Shown here one piece after another: positions 1-5,757 of a stretch of 6,964 nt of DNA. Positions within the stretch are counted from its first letter, which is position 1. Each line of letters begins with the position of its first letter. A program made the position numbers and the translations under genes. The notes beneath the pieces were generated by a model, which saw nothing but the letters and a program-made list of their open reading frames with translations, was not told where the DNA came from and did not search any database. Source of the stretch: Pseudomonadota bacterium (GTDB lineage: Bacteria; Pseudomonadota; Gammaproteobacteria; Steroidobacterales; Steroidobacteraceae); NCBI GenBank assembly GCA_021808195.1, contig JAKBCE010000125.1:1-6964 (forward strand), written 5' to 3'.

Positions 1-1
1 C

Positions 2-223
2 GAGTTCCTCCATCCGCGCCTGTCGTGGACGCAGATGCTGCTGCAGCGTGCCCAGGCGCGTGCGGCGTTCACGGCGGTCTCGCTGTTCGGGCCGCGCGTG
101 AGCCTGCCCGGCTTCGGAGCGCTCGCTTCGCGCGTCAGTCCCTACGAGCGGCAGGTGGCCGAGCTGGCACGCTTCGGCACGCGCGGCCGGCTGTACTCGT
201 ACTGCTTCTGCCGCGTGCGCTGA
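2..223 (+). CDS. C-terminal fragment of an unrecognised protein (5' end outside window)
   Basis: The reading frame is open from the left edge to a TGA at 221-223 and gives about 73 residues. Third codon positions are almost all G or C, as expected for a real gene in this genome. The overlapping frame through 25-255 gives an Arg/Ala-rich low-complexity product and looks like a shadow. The visible end contains SLFGPRVSLPGFG, then YERQVAELARFGTRG, and closes with an aromatic/cysteine-rich strand-like segment LYSYCFCRVR. I do not recognise the family. A closing beta strand of this type would fit several alpha/beta enzymes, including methyltransferases, but that is a guess. The gene converges on tspO across 130 bases, so it is probably not part of the dab transcription unit. 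Confidence 0.6.
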   Translation, partial: EFLHPRLSWTQMLLQRAQARAAFTAVSLFGPRVSLPGFGALASRVSPYERQVAELARFGTRGRLYSYCFCRVR

Positions 224-353
224 GCGCGTCGTTGGCCGAGACTCGCCCGCGATGACGCGCCGGCTGTATCCCCGGCGTCCCTCACCCGCGCACAGACCTA
301 GTGTCGCTCGCCGCGGGCCGCGCTTCCGCTGCGCTGAGGCGAGTCCGGTTCGC
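224..353. other. Convergent intergenic region, no clear feature
   Basis: This GC-rich spacer lies between the stop of the left-edge gene (+) and the stop of tspO (-). Both genes end here, so terminators would be expected. I see GC-rich inverted segments but no stem followed by a T-run on either strand, so no intrinsic terminator is called. Confidence 0.4.
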
Positions 354-875
354 TCAGCCCAACGCCGCCGGGTTTGCGCGCCAGATTGCCCAACTGAGCG
401 CCGTGGCAAAGACCACCCAGCCGAGATAAGGGACAAGCAGCAGCGCGGCTGCCCGCTGCACAGACCAGAAGGCGGCAAGGGTGGCGAGGATCAGCGCCAG
501 CAACAGCACGATCCAGCCGAACGCCAGGGTGCCGAGGTGCCAGCGGAAGAATAGCCACGACCATGCCGCGTTCACGGCGAGCTGCGCGATGAACAGGATG
601 ATCGCACCGACGGGAGCGCGCGGCCGGTTCCAGACCCGCCACAATGCCACGGCCATCAACGTATAGAGGAGCGTCCAGACGGGCCCGAAAACCCAAGGCG
701 GCGGCGCCCAACTCGGTTGAGCCAGGCGGGAATAGAACGCTGCGGCGTTGACCGAGGCGATCGCGCCGATTCCCTCGGCCGCATAGGCCAGCAGCAGGCA
801 CGCGATCAGCAGCGCAATCTGCCGTGACGGCGCGAGGGAGCCGGCGGGAGTCGAGTCGTGCGGGCTCACCGACAT
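354..875 (-). CDS. tspO: TspO/MBR family (tryptophan-rich sensory) membrane protein
   Basis: The 173-residue product matches the usual length (about 160) and layout of the TspO/MBR family, with five hydrophobic segments at about 18-40, 58-80, 87-109, 113-136 and 141-165. Diagnostic motifs are visible: PSWAPPPWVFGPVWTLLYTLM (first 20 residues at 54-73), QLAVNAAWSWLFF (98-110) and PYLGWVVFATAL (149-160) followed by IWRANP. Family members bind porphyrins, tetrapyrroles or sterols in the membrane; in photosynthetic and other bacteria they have been linked to oxygen, redox or stress signalling. The ligand here is unknown. I chose the ATG at 873-875 because GGGAG lies six bases upstream (882-886) and the protein then has family length. 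An in-frame ATG at 1023-1025 would add 50 Arg-rich residues with no ribosome binding site. The gene lies 146 bases downstream of the small protein gene on the same strand, so it could be the last gene of a dab transcript. Confidence 0.93.
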   Translation of the reverse strand: MSVSPHDSTPAGSLAPSRQIALLIACLLLAYAAEGIGAIASVNAAAFYSRLAQPSWAPPPWVFGPVWTLLYTLMAVALWRVWNRPRAPVGAIILFIAQLAVNAAWSWLFFRWHLGTLAFGWIVLLLALILATLAAFWSVQRAAALLLVPYLGWVVFATALSWAIWRANPAALG

Positions 876-881
876 AGGCTG

Positions 882-886
882 CTCCC
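882..886 (-). promoter_or_regulatory. Ribosome binding site of tspO
   Basis: GGGAG on the minus strand lies six bases before the ATG at 873-875. It decides the start codon in favour of the 173-residue protein over the 50-residue-longer alternative. Confidence 0.7.
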
Positions 887-1021
887 GGCAGCCCGTAAGC
901 GTCAAGGATAGGCGCGGCCACGGGCCGCGGCGGGGGGAGCCGGAACATGCGCGTCGCGCCTGCCGCCGCAGCGGTCGATCGCGAGCCTTGCGGGGCGAAC
1001 AACGGACGGGCGAATGCGCGC

Positions 1022-1357
1022 TCATGCGCCGGGCTTGCTGGGCATTGTGTGCGTGTCTCTCGTTGCAGCGCGTGCGTCAATGCCGGCCGGGTGATCCGCG
1101 TCGGCGGGTGGGCAGGGTTGCCGTTCGATCATCCGTCCGGCCGGGATCGATTCCCCATCGCGATCGAGCTGTGCGTCACACCACGCGCGCAACAGATGGG
1201 TGAGCAGTTCCAGGTCGTTGGTTAGCGCGATCGGATCGCGCTGCACGGCCGATCGCAGGGTGACTTTGAGCCATTCGCTGAAGGCAGGGTGCATTAGCGC
1301 CCGCTCGATGTGCCGCTCGGCGCTGAGGACGCCGGCTGCGGAACTGGGATGACTCAT
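1022..1357 (-). CDS. Small uncharacterised protein downstream of dabA
   Basis: This 111-residue protein has an ATG at 1355-1357 and a strong Shine-Dalgarno sequence (GGAGG at 1365-1369, seven-base spacing), which argues that it is translated. Residues about 13-64 look like a compact helical domain with regular hydrophobic spacing, including HIERALMHPAFSEWL (16-30) and DPIALTNDLELLTHLL (41-56). Residues from about 65 onward are Pro/Arg/Asp-rich and probably disordered. There is no signal peptide or membrane segment, so a cytoplasmic location is likely. I do not recognise a named family. The position, 220 bases after dabA on the same strand, suggests an accessory or regulatory role in the bicarbonate-uptake locus, but this is inference from context only. 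Its TGA (1022-1024) overlaps an ATG (1023-1025) in the tspO frame. That overlap is probably fortuitous because tspO has a better internal start. Confidence 0.72.
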   Translation of the reverse strand: MSHPSSAAGVLSAERHIERALMHPAFSEWLKVTLRSAVQRDPIALTNDLELLTHLLRAWCDAQLDRDGESIPAGRMIERQPCPPADADHPAGIDARAATRDTHTMPSKPGA

Positions 1358-1577
1358 GCGTTAGCCTCCGATTGATGTGCGCAATTGGACGTTCCCGTCG
1401 CGCCGATGCAGCTTGAGTGCTCTGCCGGCATCGGGCGTGCTCCCGAGCGGCGCGGAGCTTCGGGTGAGCACGACGGCGGGCAGCGCCCGGCGCGGCCGCA
1501 GCCCTCGCGTGTACGGCGGATCGGGACGGGCGGTATTCCGGTTCGACACGACGTGCTTGCCTGCCGGTCCGGCGCAT
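1358..1577. other. Spacer between dabA and the small protein gene
   Basis: This is a 220-base GC-rich gap. Open frames cross it on both strands, but their products are Arg-rich or extend antisense into dabA, have no ribosome binding site and look like nothing known. A 5-base-pair stem with a 3-base loop (1477-1489, CGGGC/GCCCG) is present without a T-run, so it is not a convincing terminator. No promoter is evident, and co-transcription with dabA or an unrecognised promoter are both possible. Confidence 0.4.
1365..1369 (-). promoter_or_regulatory. Strong ribosome binding site of the 111-residue protein gene
   Basis: GGAGG on the minus strand, seven bases from the ATG at 1355-1357, is the best Shine-Dalgarno match among the genes of this window. 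It supports the small gene being real. Confidence 0.7.
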
Positions 1578-4094
1578 TCACCGGGACGAGGCGCTGAAGG
1601 GTGCGGCGCGGGCCGCCGAGTCCTCCACGGCGGCAGCGTTGCCCGTTGTGCCGCGCGCGCATCGCCACACTTCCCAGCGCTGGGCGTGATAGCGCTCCAC
1701 GAGGCTCCCGTCGAGCCGGAACAGATACAGCCACTCGTGCTCGAGCAGGTCGCGAATACGCCCGGGGGGCTCGACGATACGCTCGATGGCCGCGCGGGGC
1801 GCGTCGATGAGCACCGAGAGTCGCAGGGGCGTGTGCCGCCAGCGTGATCCGTCGTGGATCGATTGTTTGGCGAGCCCGATACGCAGATCGCCCGATCGTC
1901 CCTCCAGCACCCCGATGTGGCCACCGAGCACGTTGTGCAGCACCTTGTTGCCGCTGCCGAGTCGATCCGGATCGACGGTCGATCCGAAATACTGCATGTT
2001 GATCCAGTGCGCCACGATCATCGGCCCGGCGAGGGTCTGCTCAAGAATGGTTCCGTCGGGATCCTCGTTCGGGCGATATTCGTGCAGGAATACACGTCCC
2101 TGCAGGTCGATTCCGCGGGTGCGTTCGCGCGGTGCGATGATTAGGGCGGCGTTGTCCGCCAGTCCCCATTCGGGTCGAGTTTGTGCCCAATCGTTGCTCC
2201 GGCGGCGCAACTGGCGCAACAGACGGGCATCGTGGTCAGCCAGATGAGCCAGTCCCAGACTCTCGGCACGCTCGCGCCGTACACGTGCTCCGGCGCGCGA
2301 CAACGTGTCCTGCAGCCGCTTGATGTCGGGTTGATGGGTGGGCGGTACGCGCTGAAGATCGAACAGCTCGAATGTGTCGGTTACCGTTTCGTGCAGTGCC
2401 GCGATGATGACGGTTTCCCTCGGTATGCAGATGCCGCGCTCGGCGAGTGCCGCGCGCAGCGGCGCGCTGCTGAGCAGGTCGGCGAGCAGGCGGGCATTCG
2501 TCTCGCCGCTGTGTCCGCCGCAAGCGCCGCAGGCGAGCCCCGCCGCTTGCGGATTGTTCGTGGTGCGGGCCGTGTGCCCGACGAGCACGAGTAGCCGGGC
2601 GAAGCGCTCGGGGAGACCCATGGCGCGCACGATCCCAGCCACGAGGTCCGCTTGCCGGTCGATCCCTCCGGGCTCATCCAGGCACAGCCGCGGATGCAGC
2701 TCGCGGTGCTGCCGCGAGCTCAAGCCGAGCGTCTCGATGGGGCGCGGTGGGCGGCCGAGCCTGCGCAGCAGCAGGCGGGGCAGGTAGGTGAGACCGAAGG
2801 CCTCTACGGCAGTGAATGCCCCCGTCGGGAGGCGCTTGAAGAGGTGGTCGGTGCCGCTGCGGTGCAGGGCAGTCTGCCGCCGGGCGGACAGGTCCCGGTC
2901 GCGTGCGGGGTCTGCGCTCGAGTCGGTGGCCTGCAGTGTCGGGACCAGCAGCCCCGGTACCTGCGGACGCAGGAGCGCCGTACCGAGCGGAGCATGGCGG
3001 ATTGGCAGGCCGAAAAACCCTGCGAACCCATGGGTGGCGACTGCATCGTCGAGGGTCTCAATGGCGCGGCGCATGCGCTCGCTGCGCACATCGATGCAGA
3101 AGACCATCTGCGTGTGCGACCCATTGTCGACACCGGTCGGGGCGCTCGGGCGGATCGCAGCGAGTCGGTCGAACAGGTTCTGTTGGTACGCGATCTCGTG
3201 AGCACGCTGCCAGAGAAGGTCAGGTTCCGTGGCATGAGGATCATCCTCGCTGCGCGCGGCCGCCCATCGGTCCATCCAGATCGACCCGGCAGAGCAGGCG
3301 TCGCGAAGTCCATCATGCAACAGTGCCTCCCAGCACAGGCGCATGATGAGCAGGTCGCTCAAGTGCGGATCGTCACGAGCGCGCTCGGCCGCCTGCCAGC
3401 CGAGATACGCGCACCACGCGGCCCATCCGCCGATGCGCAGCGCGATTACCTGCAGCAGATCGGGTATGTGCGCTTCGGGCACGGCAAGCTGATCGAGCGC
3501 CCAGTCGAGCGCGGCGGCGGCCTCGCTCGGCAGCGGAGCCGTCCGCTCGCGCCGGATGAGGGATCGATCCGCCTGCATCTGCTCTCGCCAGCCGGCGTAC
3601 AGCCCCTGGGCCCTCTGCGGATGCCAGTCCGCCTGGAACGAGTCGAAGTATGTCGCACAGTACTCACTGATCTGTTGCGTTACCCGTGCGCTCCACGACA
3701 TGCCGCCGCGCTTGCTGGCGTCGGCATCGAGCACGTCGCAGAGCAGCGGCAGACCTGCCTGTGTGGCGCCGGGGCTGCTCAGCGCTGCCACCGCATCGGC
3801 CGGTGAAAGGCTGGTGGCCCGCTCACCGAGAGCCTTCGCCAGATGCGCGGCATTGATTTGCCCGTCTTGCCAGAGGCGCAGGTACTGCTCGCGTGAGAGG
3901 CTCAGCGGTGCGCCGATCAGGCGATGGAGCCTTTGCGCGGCCGCGGCGAAGGGACGATCGATCAGACCCCAGTAAGGGCTGACTGCGATCTGCTGATCCA
4001 GCGGCCACGCCGGAGCGACCGTACGGCAGGCGGCTCTCAGGGCCGCCTGGCGGCAGGACTGCGCCGTGCGCCCCGCTGCACTGGCCGCGCTCAA
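1578..4094 (-). CDS. dabA: DabA, zinc-dependent subunit of the DAB bicarbonate-accumulation complex (DUF2309/UPF0753)
   Basis: This 838-residue cytoplasmic protein belongs to the DUF2309 (UPF0753) family, now known as DabA. With DabB it converts CO2 to bicarbonate in an energy-coupled, effectively one-way reaction. The N-terminal family motif is seen as APAWPLDQQIAVSPYWG (27-43). The beta-carbonic-anhydrase-like site is complete: Cys333 and Asp335 in FCIDVRSER (332-340), with Arg337 as partner of the Asp; His507 in LVGHTARTTNNP (504-515); and Cys522 in GLACGACGG (519-527). The His-to-Cys distance of 15 equals that of the characterised Halothiobacillus protein as I recall it (His524/Cys539). 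Further family blocks are LIIAPRERTRGIDLQGRVFLHEY (first 20 residues at 651-670) and the stretch 690-735, including VAHWINMQYFGSTVDPD (694-710) and GGHIGVLEG (724-732). The start is TTG (4092-4094), overlapping the dabB stop as TTGA. No ATG or GTG precedes the conserved N-terminus, and there is no strong ribosome binding site, so coupled translation is likely. The length is within the family range and no key residue is missing. Confidence 0.96.
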   Translation of the reverse strand: MSAASAAGRTAQSCRQAALRAACRTVAPAWPLDQQIAVSPYWGLIDRPFAAAAQRLHRLIGAPLSLSREQYLRLWQDGQINAAHLAKALGERATSLSPADAVAALSSPGATQAGLPLLCDVLDADASKRGGMSWSARVTQQISEYCATYFDSFQADWHPQRAQGLYAGWREQMQADRSLIRRERTAPLPSEAAAALDWALDQLAVPEAHIPDLLQVIALRIGGWAAWCAYLGWQAAERARDDPHLSDLLIMRLCWEALLHDGLRDACSAGSIWMDRWAAARSEDDPHATEPDLLWQRAHEIAYQQNLFDRLAAIRPSAPTGVDNGSHTQMVFCIDVRSERMRRAIETLDDAVATHGFAGFFGLPIRHAPLGTALLRPQVPGLLVPTLQATDSSADPARDRDLSARRQTALHRSGTDHLFKRLPTGAFTAVEAFGLTYLPRLLLRRLGRPPRPIETLGLSSRQHRELHPRLCLDEPGGIDRQADLVAGIVRAMGLPERFARLLVLVGHTARTTNNPQAAGLACGACGGHSGETNARLLADLLSSAPLRAALAERGICIPRETVIIAALHETVTDTFELFDLQRVPPTHQPDIKRLQDTLSRAGARVRRERAESLGLAHLADHDARLLRQLRRRSNDWAQTRPEWGLADNAALIIAPRERTRGIDLQGRVFLHEYRPNEDPDGTILEQTLAGPMIVAHWINMQYFGSTVDPDRLGSGNKVLHNVLGGHIGVLEGRSGDLRIGLAKQSIHDGSRWRHTPLRLSVLIDAPRAAIERIVEPPGRIRDLLEHEWLYLFRLDGSLVERYHAQRWEVWRCARGTTGNAAAVEDSAARAAPFSASSR
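4091..4094 (-). promoter_or_regulatory. dabB stop / dabA start overlap (TTGA)
   Basis: On the minus strand the dabA TTG start (4094-4092) shares two bases with the dabB TGA stop (4093-4091). Only a weak GGGTG-like sequence lies upstream of the TTG. Re-initiation by ribosomes finishing dabB is the simplest way for dabA to be translated, which would tie the amounts of the two subunits together. Confidence 0.65.
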
Positions 4095-5659
4095 GCCGCA
4101 CCCGGTTCGTGCTGTTGCACGACGGGCGCTACGCGCGCCGATCGAGCGGCTGCGCCACGCGCAGCTCCTCGGGCGGTGATCAGGCGGGTGAGCGGCTCAT
4201 CCAGAAAATAGCCCGCTGCCGCCCAGTGCAGGATCGGTGCGACCCCTGGGGCACCCGAGGAGCGTCGCGCGCTGCACTGCACCAGGTAAAGTGCCGTGAA
4301 GCACGCGCCGGCCCAGATCGCCAGGCCCGTCTCGGGGGACGAGGCGCCAACGCCGAGTCCGCGGCGCACGACCGTGTCCCAGCCGAGATACAGCTGCACC
4401 GCGAACAGCCCGATCGCGAGGCTGCGCCAACGGATGCCGGGCGCGCTGGAGCGTTCCAGCTGCGCTGCGGCAATGCCGAGCGCGCAGCACAGCGCGGCGA
4501 TCCAGGCGATGGCCGGTACGTGCAGCAGCGCGTGCCAGAGGAATGCGGAACCGGCCACGCAAAGCGCGCCGAGCCCGGCAGCCCGAAACGGGCGGGTACT
4601 GCCACGCCGCTGCGCAGCGGGGCCCGAGCCGGTCAGCATCCGCTGTGCAAGGCTGTCGCGAACCGCCTCGCCGCAGCAGAGGAACGCATGCGCCTTGTAC
4701 AGCGCGTGGGCGAGCAGGTGCAGCAGCGCCAGATCATACAGGCCGAGTCCGCACTCGGTGAGCATCCACCCCATCTGCGAGCACGTCGACCATGCCAGGC
4801 GCACCTTCACCGAGGAACAGGTCATCATCGTCAACCCGGCGAGCGCCGCGGTTGCGCTGCCGACGACGACGAGCAGCACTTGGGCGGGAACGCAGGCCGA
4901 AACCAACGGTGCCATGCGGATGAGCACGTACCCGCCGAGGTTCACCACGCCGGCGTGCATCAGGGCGGAAACGCTGGTCGGCGCCTCCATGACCTGCACG
5001 AGCCAACCATGTACGGGCAGCTGTGCGCTCTTGATCAGCACGGCCAGCGCCAGCAGGACGGCGGCGAGTTCGACTCCCAAGGGCAGCGGTCCCGGAGCGC
5101 TTGCCAGTCGCGCCAGCGTTGACAGATCAAACGAGCGCCACTTGGCATACAGTAGTGCCGCAGCCCCCACCAGGCACAGCTCGGCGAGGCGGCTGGAGAG
5201 GAATTTTTTGCGCGCCATCAGACGCGCGGCGGGTCGGTCACGGTAGAAGCTCAGCAGAGGCTGCAGGGTGAGGCTGCTGACCGTCCAGGCGAGCACCAGC
5301 ACTCCGAGGTTGCCCGTGGTGACCACGACGCTCACGGCCGCGAGAGTCAGCAGCAGGGCGATCACGTAGCGCCGCCCGCCGGGCTCCCCGGCAAGGTTGT
5401 TGCGGGAGTACCCGGCGATGATCCAGCCGAGGAAGCCGATCAGTGCGGCGACCGTGGGGCCGGTCCGATCAACGAGTCCCGCCTGCGACCCCGACGTGCA
5501 CACGAACACGCTCGCCAAGGCGGCCAGCGCGATCACGCACGCGGCGCCGCACGCGACCGCCAGAGCCCGCCACCATCGGCGCGAGCTCAGTGCAGCGAGG
5601 GCGCCGAGTGCGTAGATCGAGGGAACGAGCCAGGCCAGCCACTGCGGATCGTGCAGCAT
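4091..5659 (-). CDS. dabB: DabB, membrane proton-channel subunit of the DAB bicarbonate-accumulation complex (NuoL/Nqo12-like)
   Basis: This 522-residue integral membrane protein has about 14 hydrophobic segments and belongs to the complex I antiporter-like family (proton_antipo_M, NADH dehydrogenase subunit 5-like). It is thought to pass protons that drive DabA. The core signature runs from 209: IKSAQLPVHGWLVQVMEAPT (209-228), then SALMHAGVVNLGGYVLIRM (231-249). Lys210, His217 and His235 are in the positions expected of channel residues. A second half-channel motif is HLLAHALYKAHAFLCCG (314-330) with Lys322, preceded by VKVRLAWSTCSQMGWM (284-299). The acidic residue expected in NuoL near segment 5 is not seen; that region reads GVLVLAWTVSSLTLQPLL (119-136). 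The ATG at 5657-5659 has GGAG five bases upstream (5665-5668). The protein is shorter than NuoL and lacks its long lateral helix. With no other nuo genes present and dabA directly overlapping, this is DabB and not a complex I subunit. Confidence 0.94.
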   Translation of the reverse strand: MLHDPQWLAWLVPSIYALGALAALSSRRWWRALAVACGAACVIALAALASVFVCTSGSQAGLVDRTGPTVAALIGFLGWIIAGYSRNNLAGEPGGRRYVIALLLTLAAVSVVVTTGNLGVLVLAWTVSSLTLQPLLSFYRDRPAARLMARKKFLSSRLAELCLVGAAALLYAKWRSFDLSTLARLASAPGPLPLGVELAAVLLALAVLIKSAQLPVHGWLVQVMEAPTSVSALMHAGVVNLGGYVLIRMAPLVSACVPAQVLLVVVGSATAALAGLTMMTCSSVKVRLAWSTCSQMGWMLTECGLGLYDLALLHLLAHALYKAHAFLCCGEAVRDSLAQRMLTGSGPAAQRRGSTRPFRAAGLGALCVAGSAFLWHALLHVPAIAWIAALCCALGIAAAQLERSSAPGIRWRSLAIGLFAVQLYLGWDTVVRRGLGVGASSPETGLAIWAGACFTALYLVQCSARRSSGAPGVAPILHWAAAGYFLDEPLTRLITARGAARGAAARSARVAPVVQQHEPGAA

Positions 5660-5664
5660 GAATG

Positions 5665-5668
5665 CTCC
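5665..5668 (-). promoter_or_regulatory. Ribosome binding site of dabB
   Basis: GGAG on the minus strand lies five bases before the dabB ATG at 5657-5659, supporting that start. Confidence 0.6.
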
Positions 5669-5711
5669 GAGGTGCGTGATGACCGGCAGGAGTATTCACG
5701 TGACCCGCACA

Positions 5712-5725
5712 TCCGTAAAATAGAA
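5712..5725 (+). promoter_or_regulatory. Putative LysR-type operator box 1 (TCCGTAAAATAGAA)
   Basis: This is the first copy of a 14-base box, 13/14 identical to the second copy 31 bases downstream. T5712 and A5724 give the T-N11-A spacing of LysR-family operators, with short TC/GA arms. It overlaps both candidate -10 elements of lysR, so binding here could repress the regulator gene. Seen directly: repeat and symmetry. Inferred: the protein that binds it. Confidence 0.6.
5716..5721 (+). promoter_or_regulatory. Candidate -10 element of the lysR-type gene (TAAAAT)
   Basis: TAAAAT matches five of six consensus bases. A weak -35 (TATTCA, 5693-5698) lies 17 bases upstream. TAGAAT at 5721-5726 is an equally good -10 by sequence but has no well-spaced -35. 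Either would give a leader of roughly 25-35 bases. Confidence 0.4.
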
Positions 5726-5740
5726 TTAACTGAATAAATT

Positions 5741-5757
5741 GTTCCGTAAAACAGAAC
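5741..5757 (+). promoter_or_regulatory. Putative LysR-type operator box 2, imperfect palindrome abutting the start codon
   Basis: The 17-base sequence reads GTTCCGTAAAACAGAAC. Its arms GTTC/GAAC are perfectly inverted and the inner bases follow GTTCYGT-N3-ACRGAAC. It contains the second copy of the 14-base box (5743-5756) and the T-N11-A pair T5743/A5755. It ends immediately before the ATG at 5758, where no Shine-Dalgarno sequence is visible. A bound regulator here would sit upstream of the dabB promoter and over the beginning of its own gene. Confidence 0.65.

Larger units (their letters stand above)
5660..5757. promoter_or_regulatory. Divergent promoter/operator region between dabB and the lysR-type gene
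   Basis: These 98 bases separate two divergently transcribed genes. The stretch 5711-5757 holds only 13 G or C in 47 bases (about 28 percent), in sharp contrast to the surrounding GC-rich DNA. It contains two copies of a 14-base box and -10-like hexamers on both strands. For lysR the best -10 candidates are TAAAAT (5716-5721) and TAGAAT (5721-5726). For dabB a minus-strand TATTTT (5717-5722) is possible, but its -35 is poor, as expected for an activator-dependent promoter. A perfect 8-base palindrome TCACGTGA lies at 5696-5703. The layout is the classical one for a LysR-type regulator controlling its divergent neighbour and itself. Confidence 0.75.

Noticed and set aside
298..1080. 260-residue open frame on the - strand
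   Set aside because: It overlaps tspO in another frame. The tspO frame carries the family signature and a proper ribosome binding site, and this one is Arg-rich noise.
1477..1489. Stem-loop CGGGC-AGC-GCCCG as a terminator after dabA
   Set aside because: The stem is only 5 base pairs with no T-run on either strand. Such stems are common by chance in DNA this GC-rich.
1361..1924. 187-residue - strand open frame running past the dabA stop
   Set aside because: It overlaps the dabA 3' end in a different frame. The portion beyond dabA has no start with a ribosome binding site and no recognisable motif. A frameshifted dabA tail was considered, but the existing dabA ends at normal family length.
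2652..3806. 384-residue open frame on the + strand
   Set aside because: It is fully antisense to dabA, which has unmistakable family motifs. The product is a compositional shadow of high-GC coding DNA with no recognisable domain.
4109..5246. Two long overlapping + strand open frames (337 and 316 residues)
   Set aside because: Both lie antisense to dabB, have Arg/Ala/Gln-rich composition, and show no ribosome binding site or known motif.
4091..5659. nuoL (complex I subunit) for the membrane protein gene
   Set aside because: No other nuo genes are adjacent, the length is shorter than NuoL, the segment-5 acidic residue is absent, and the gene overlaps dabA. DabB is the better identity.
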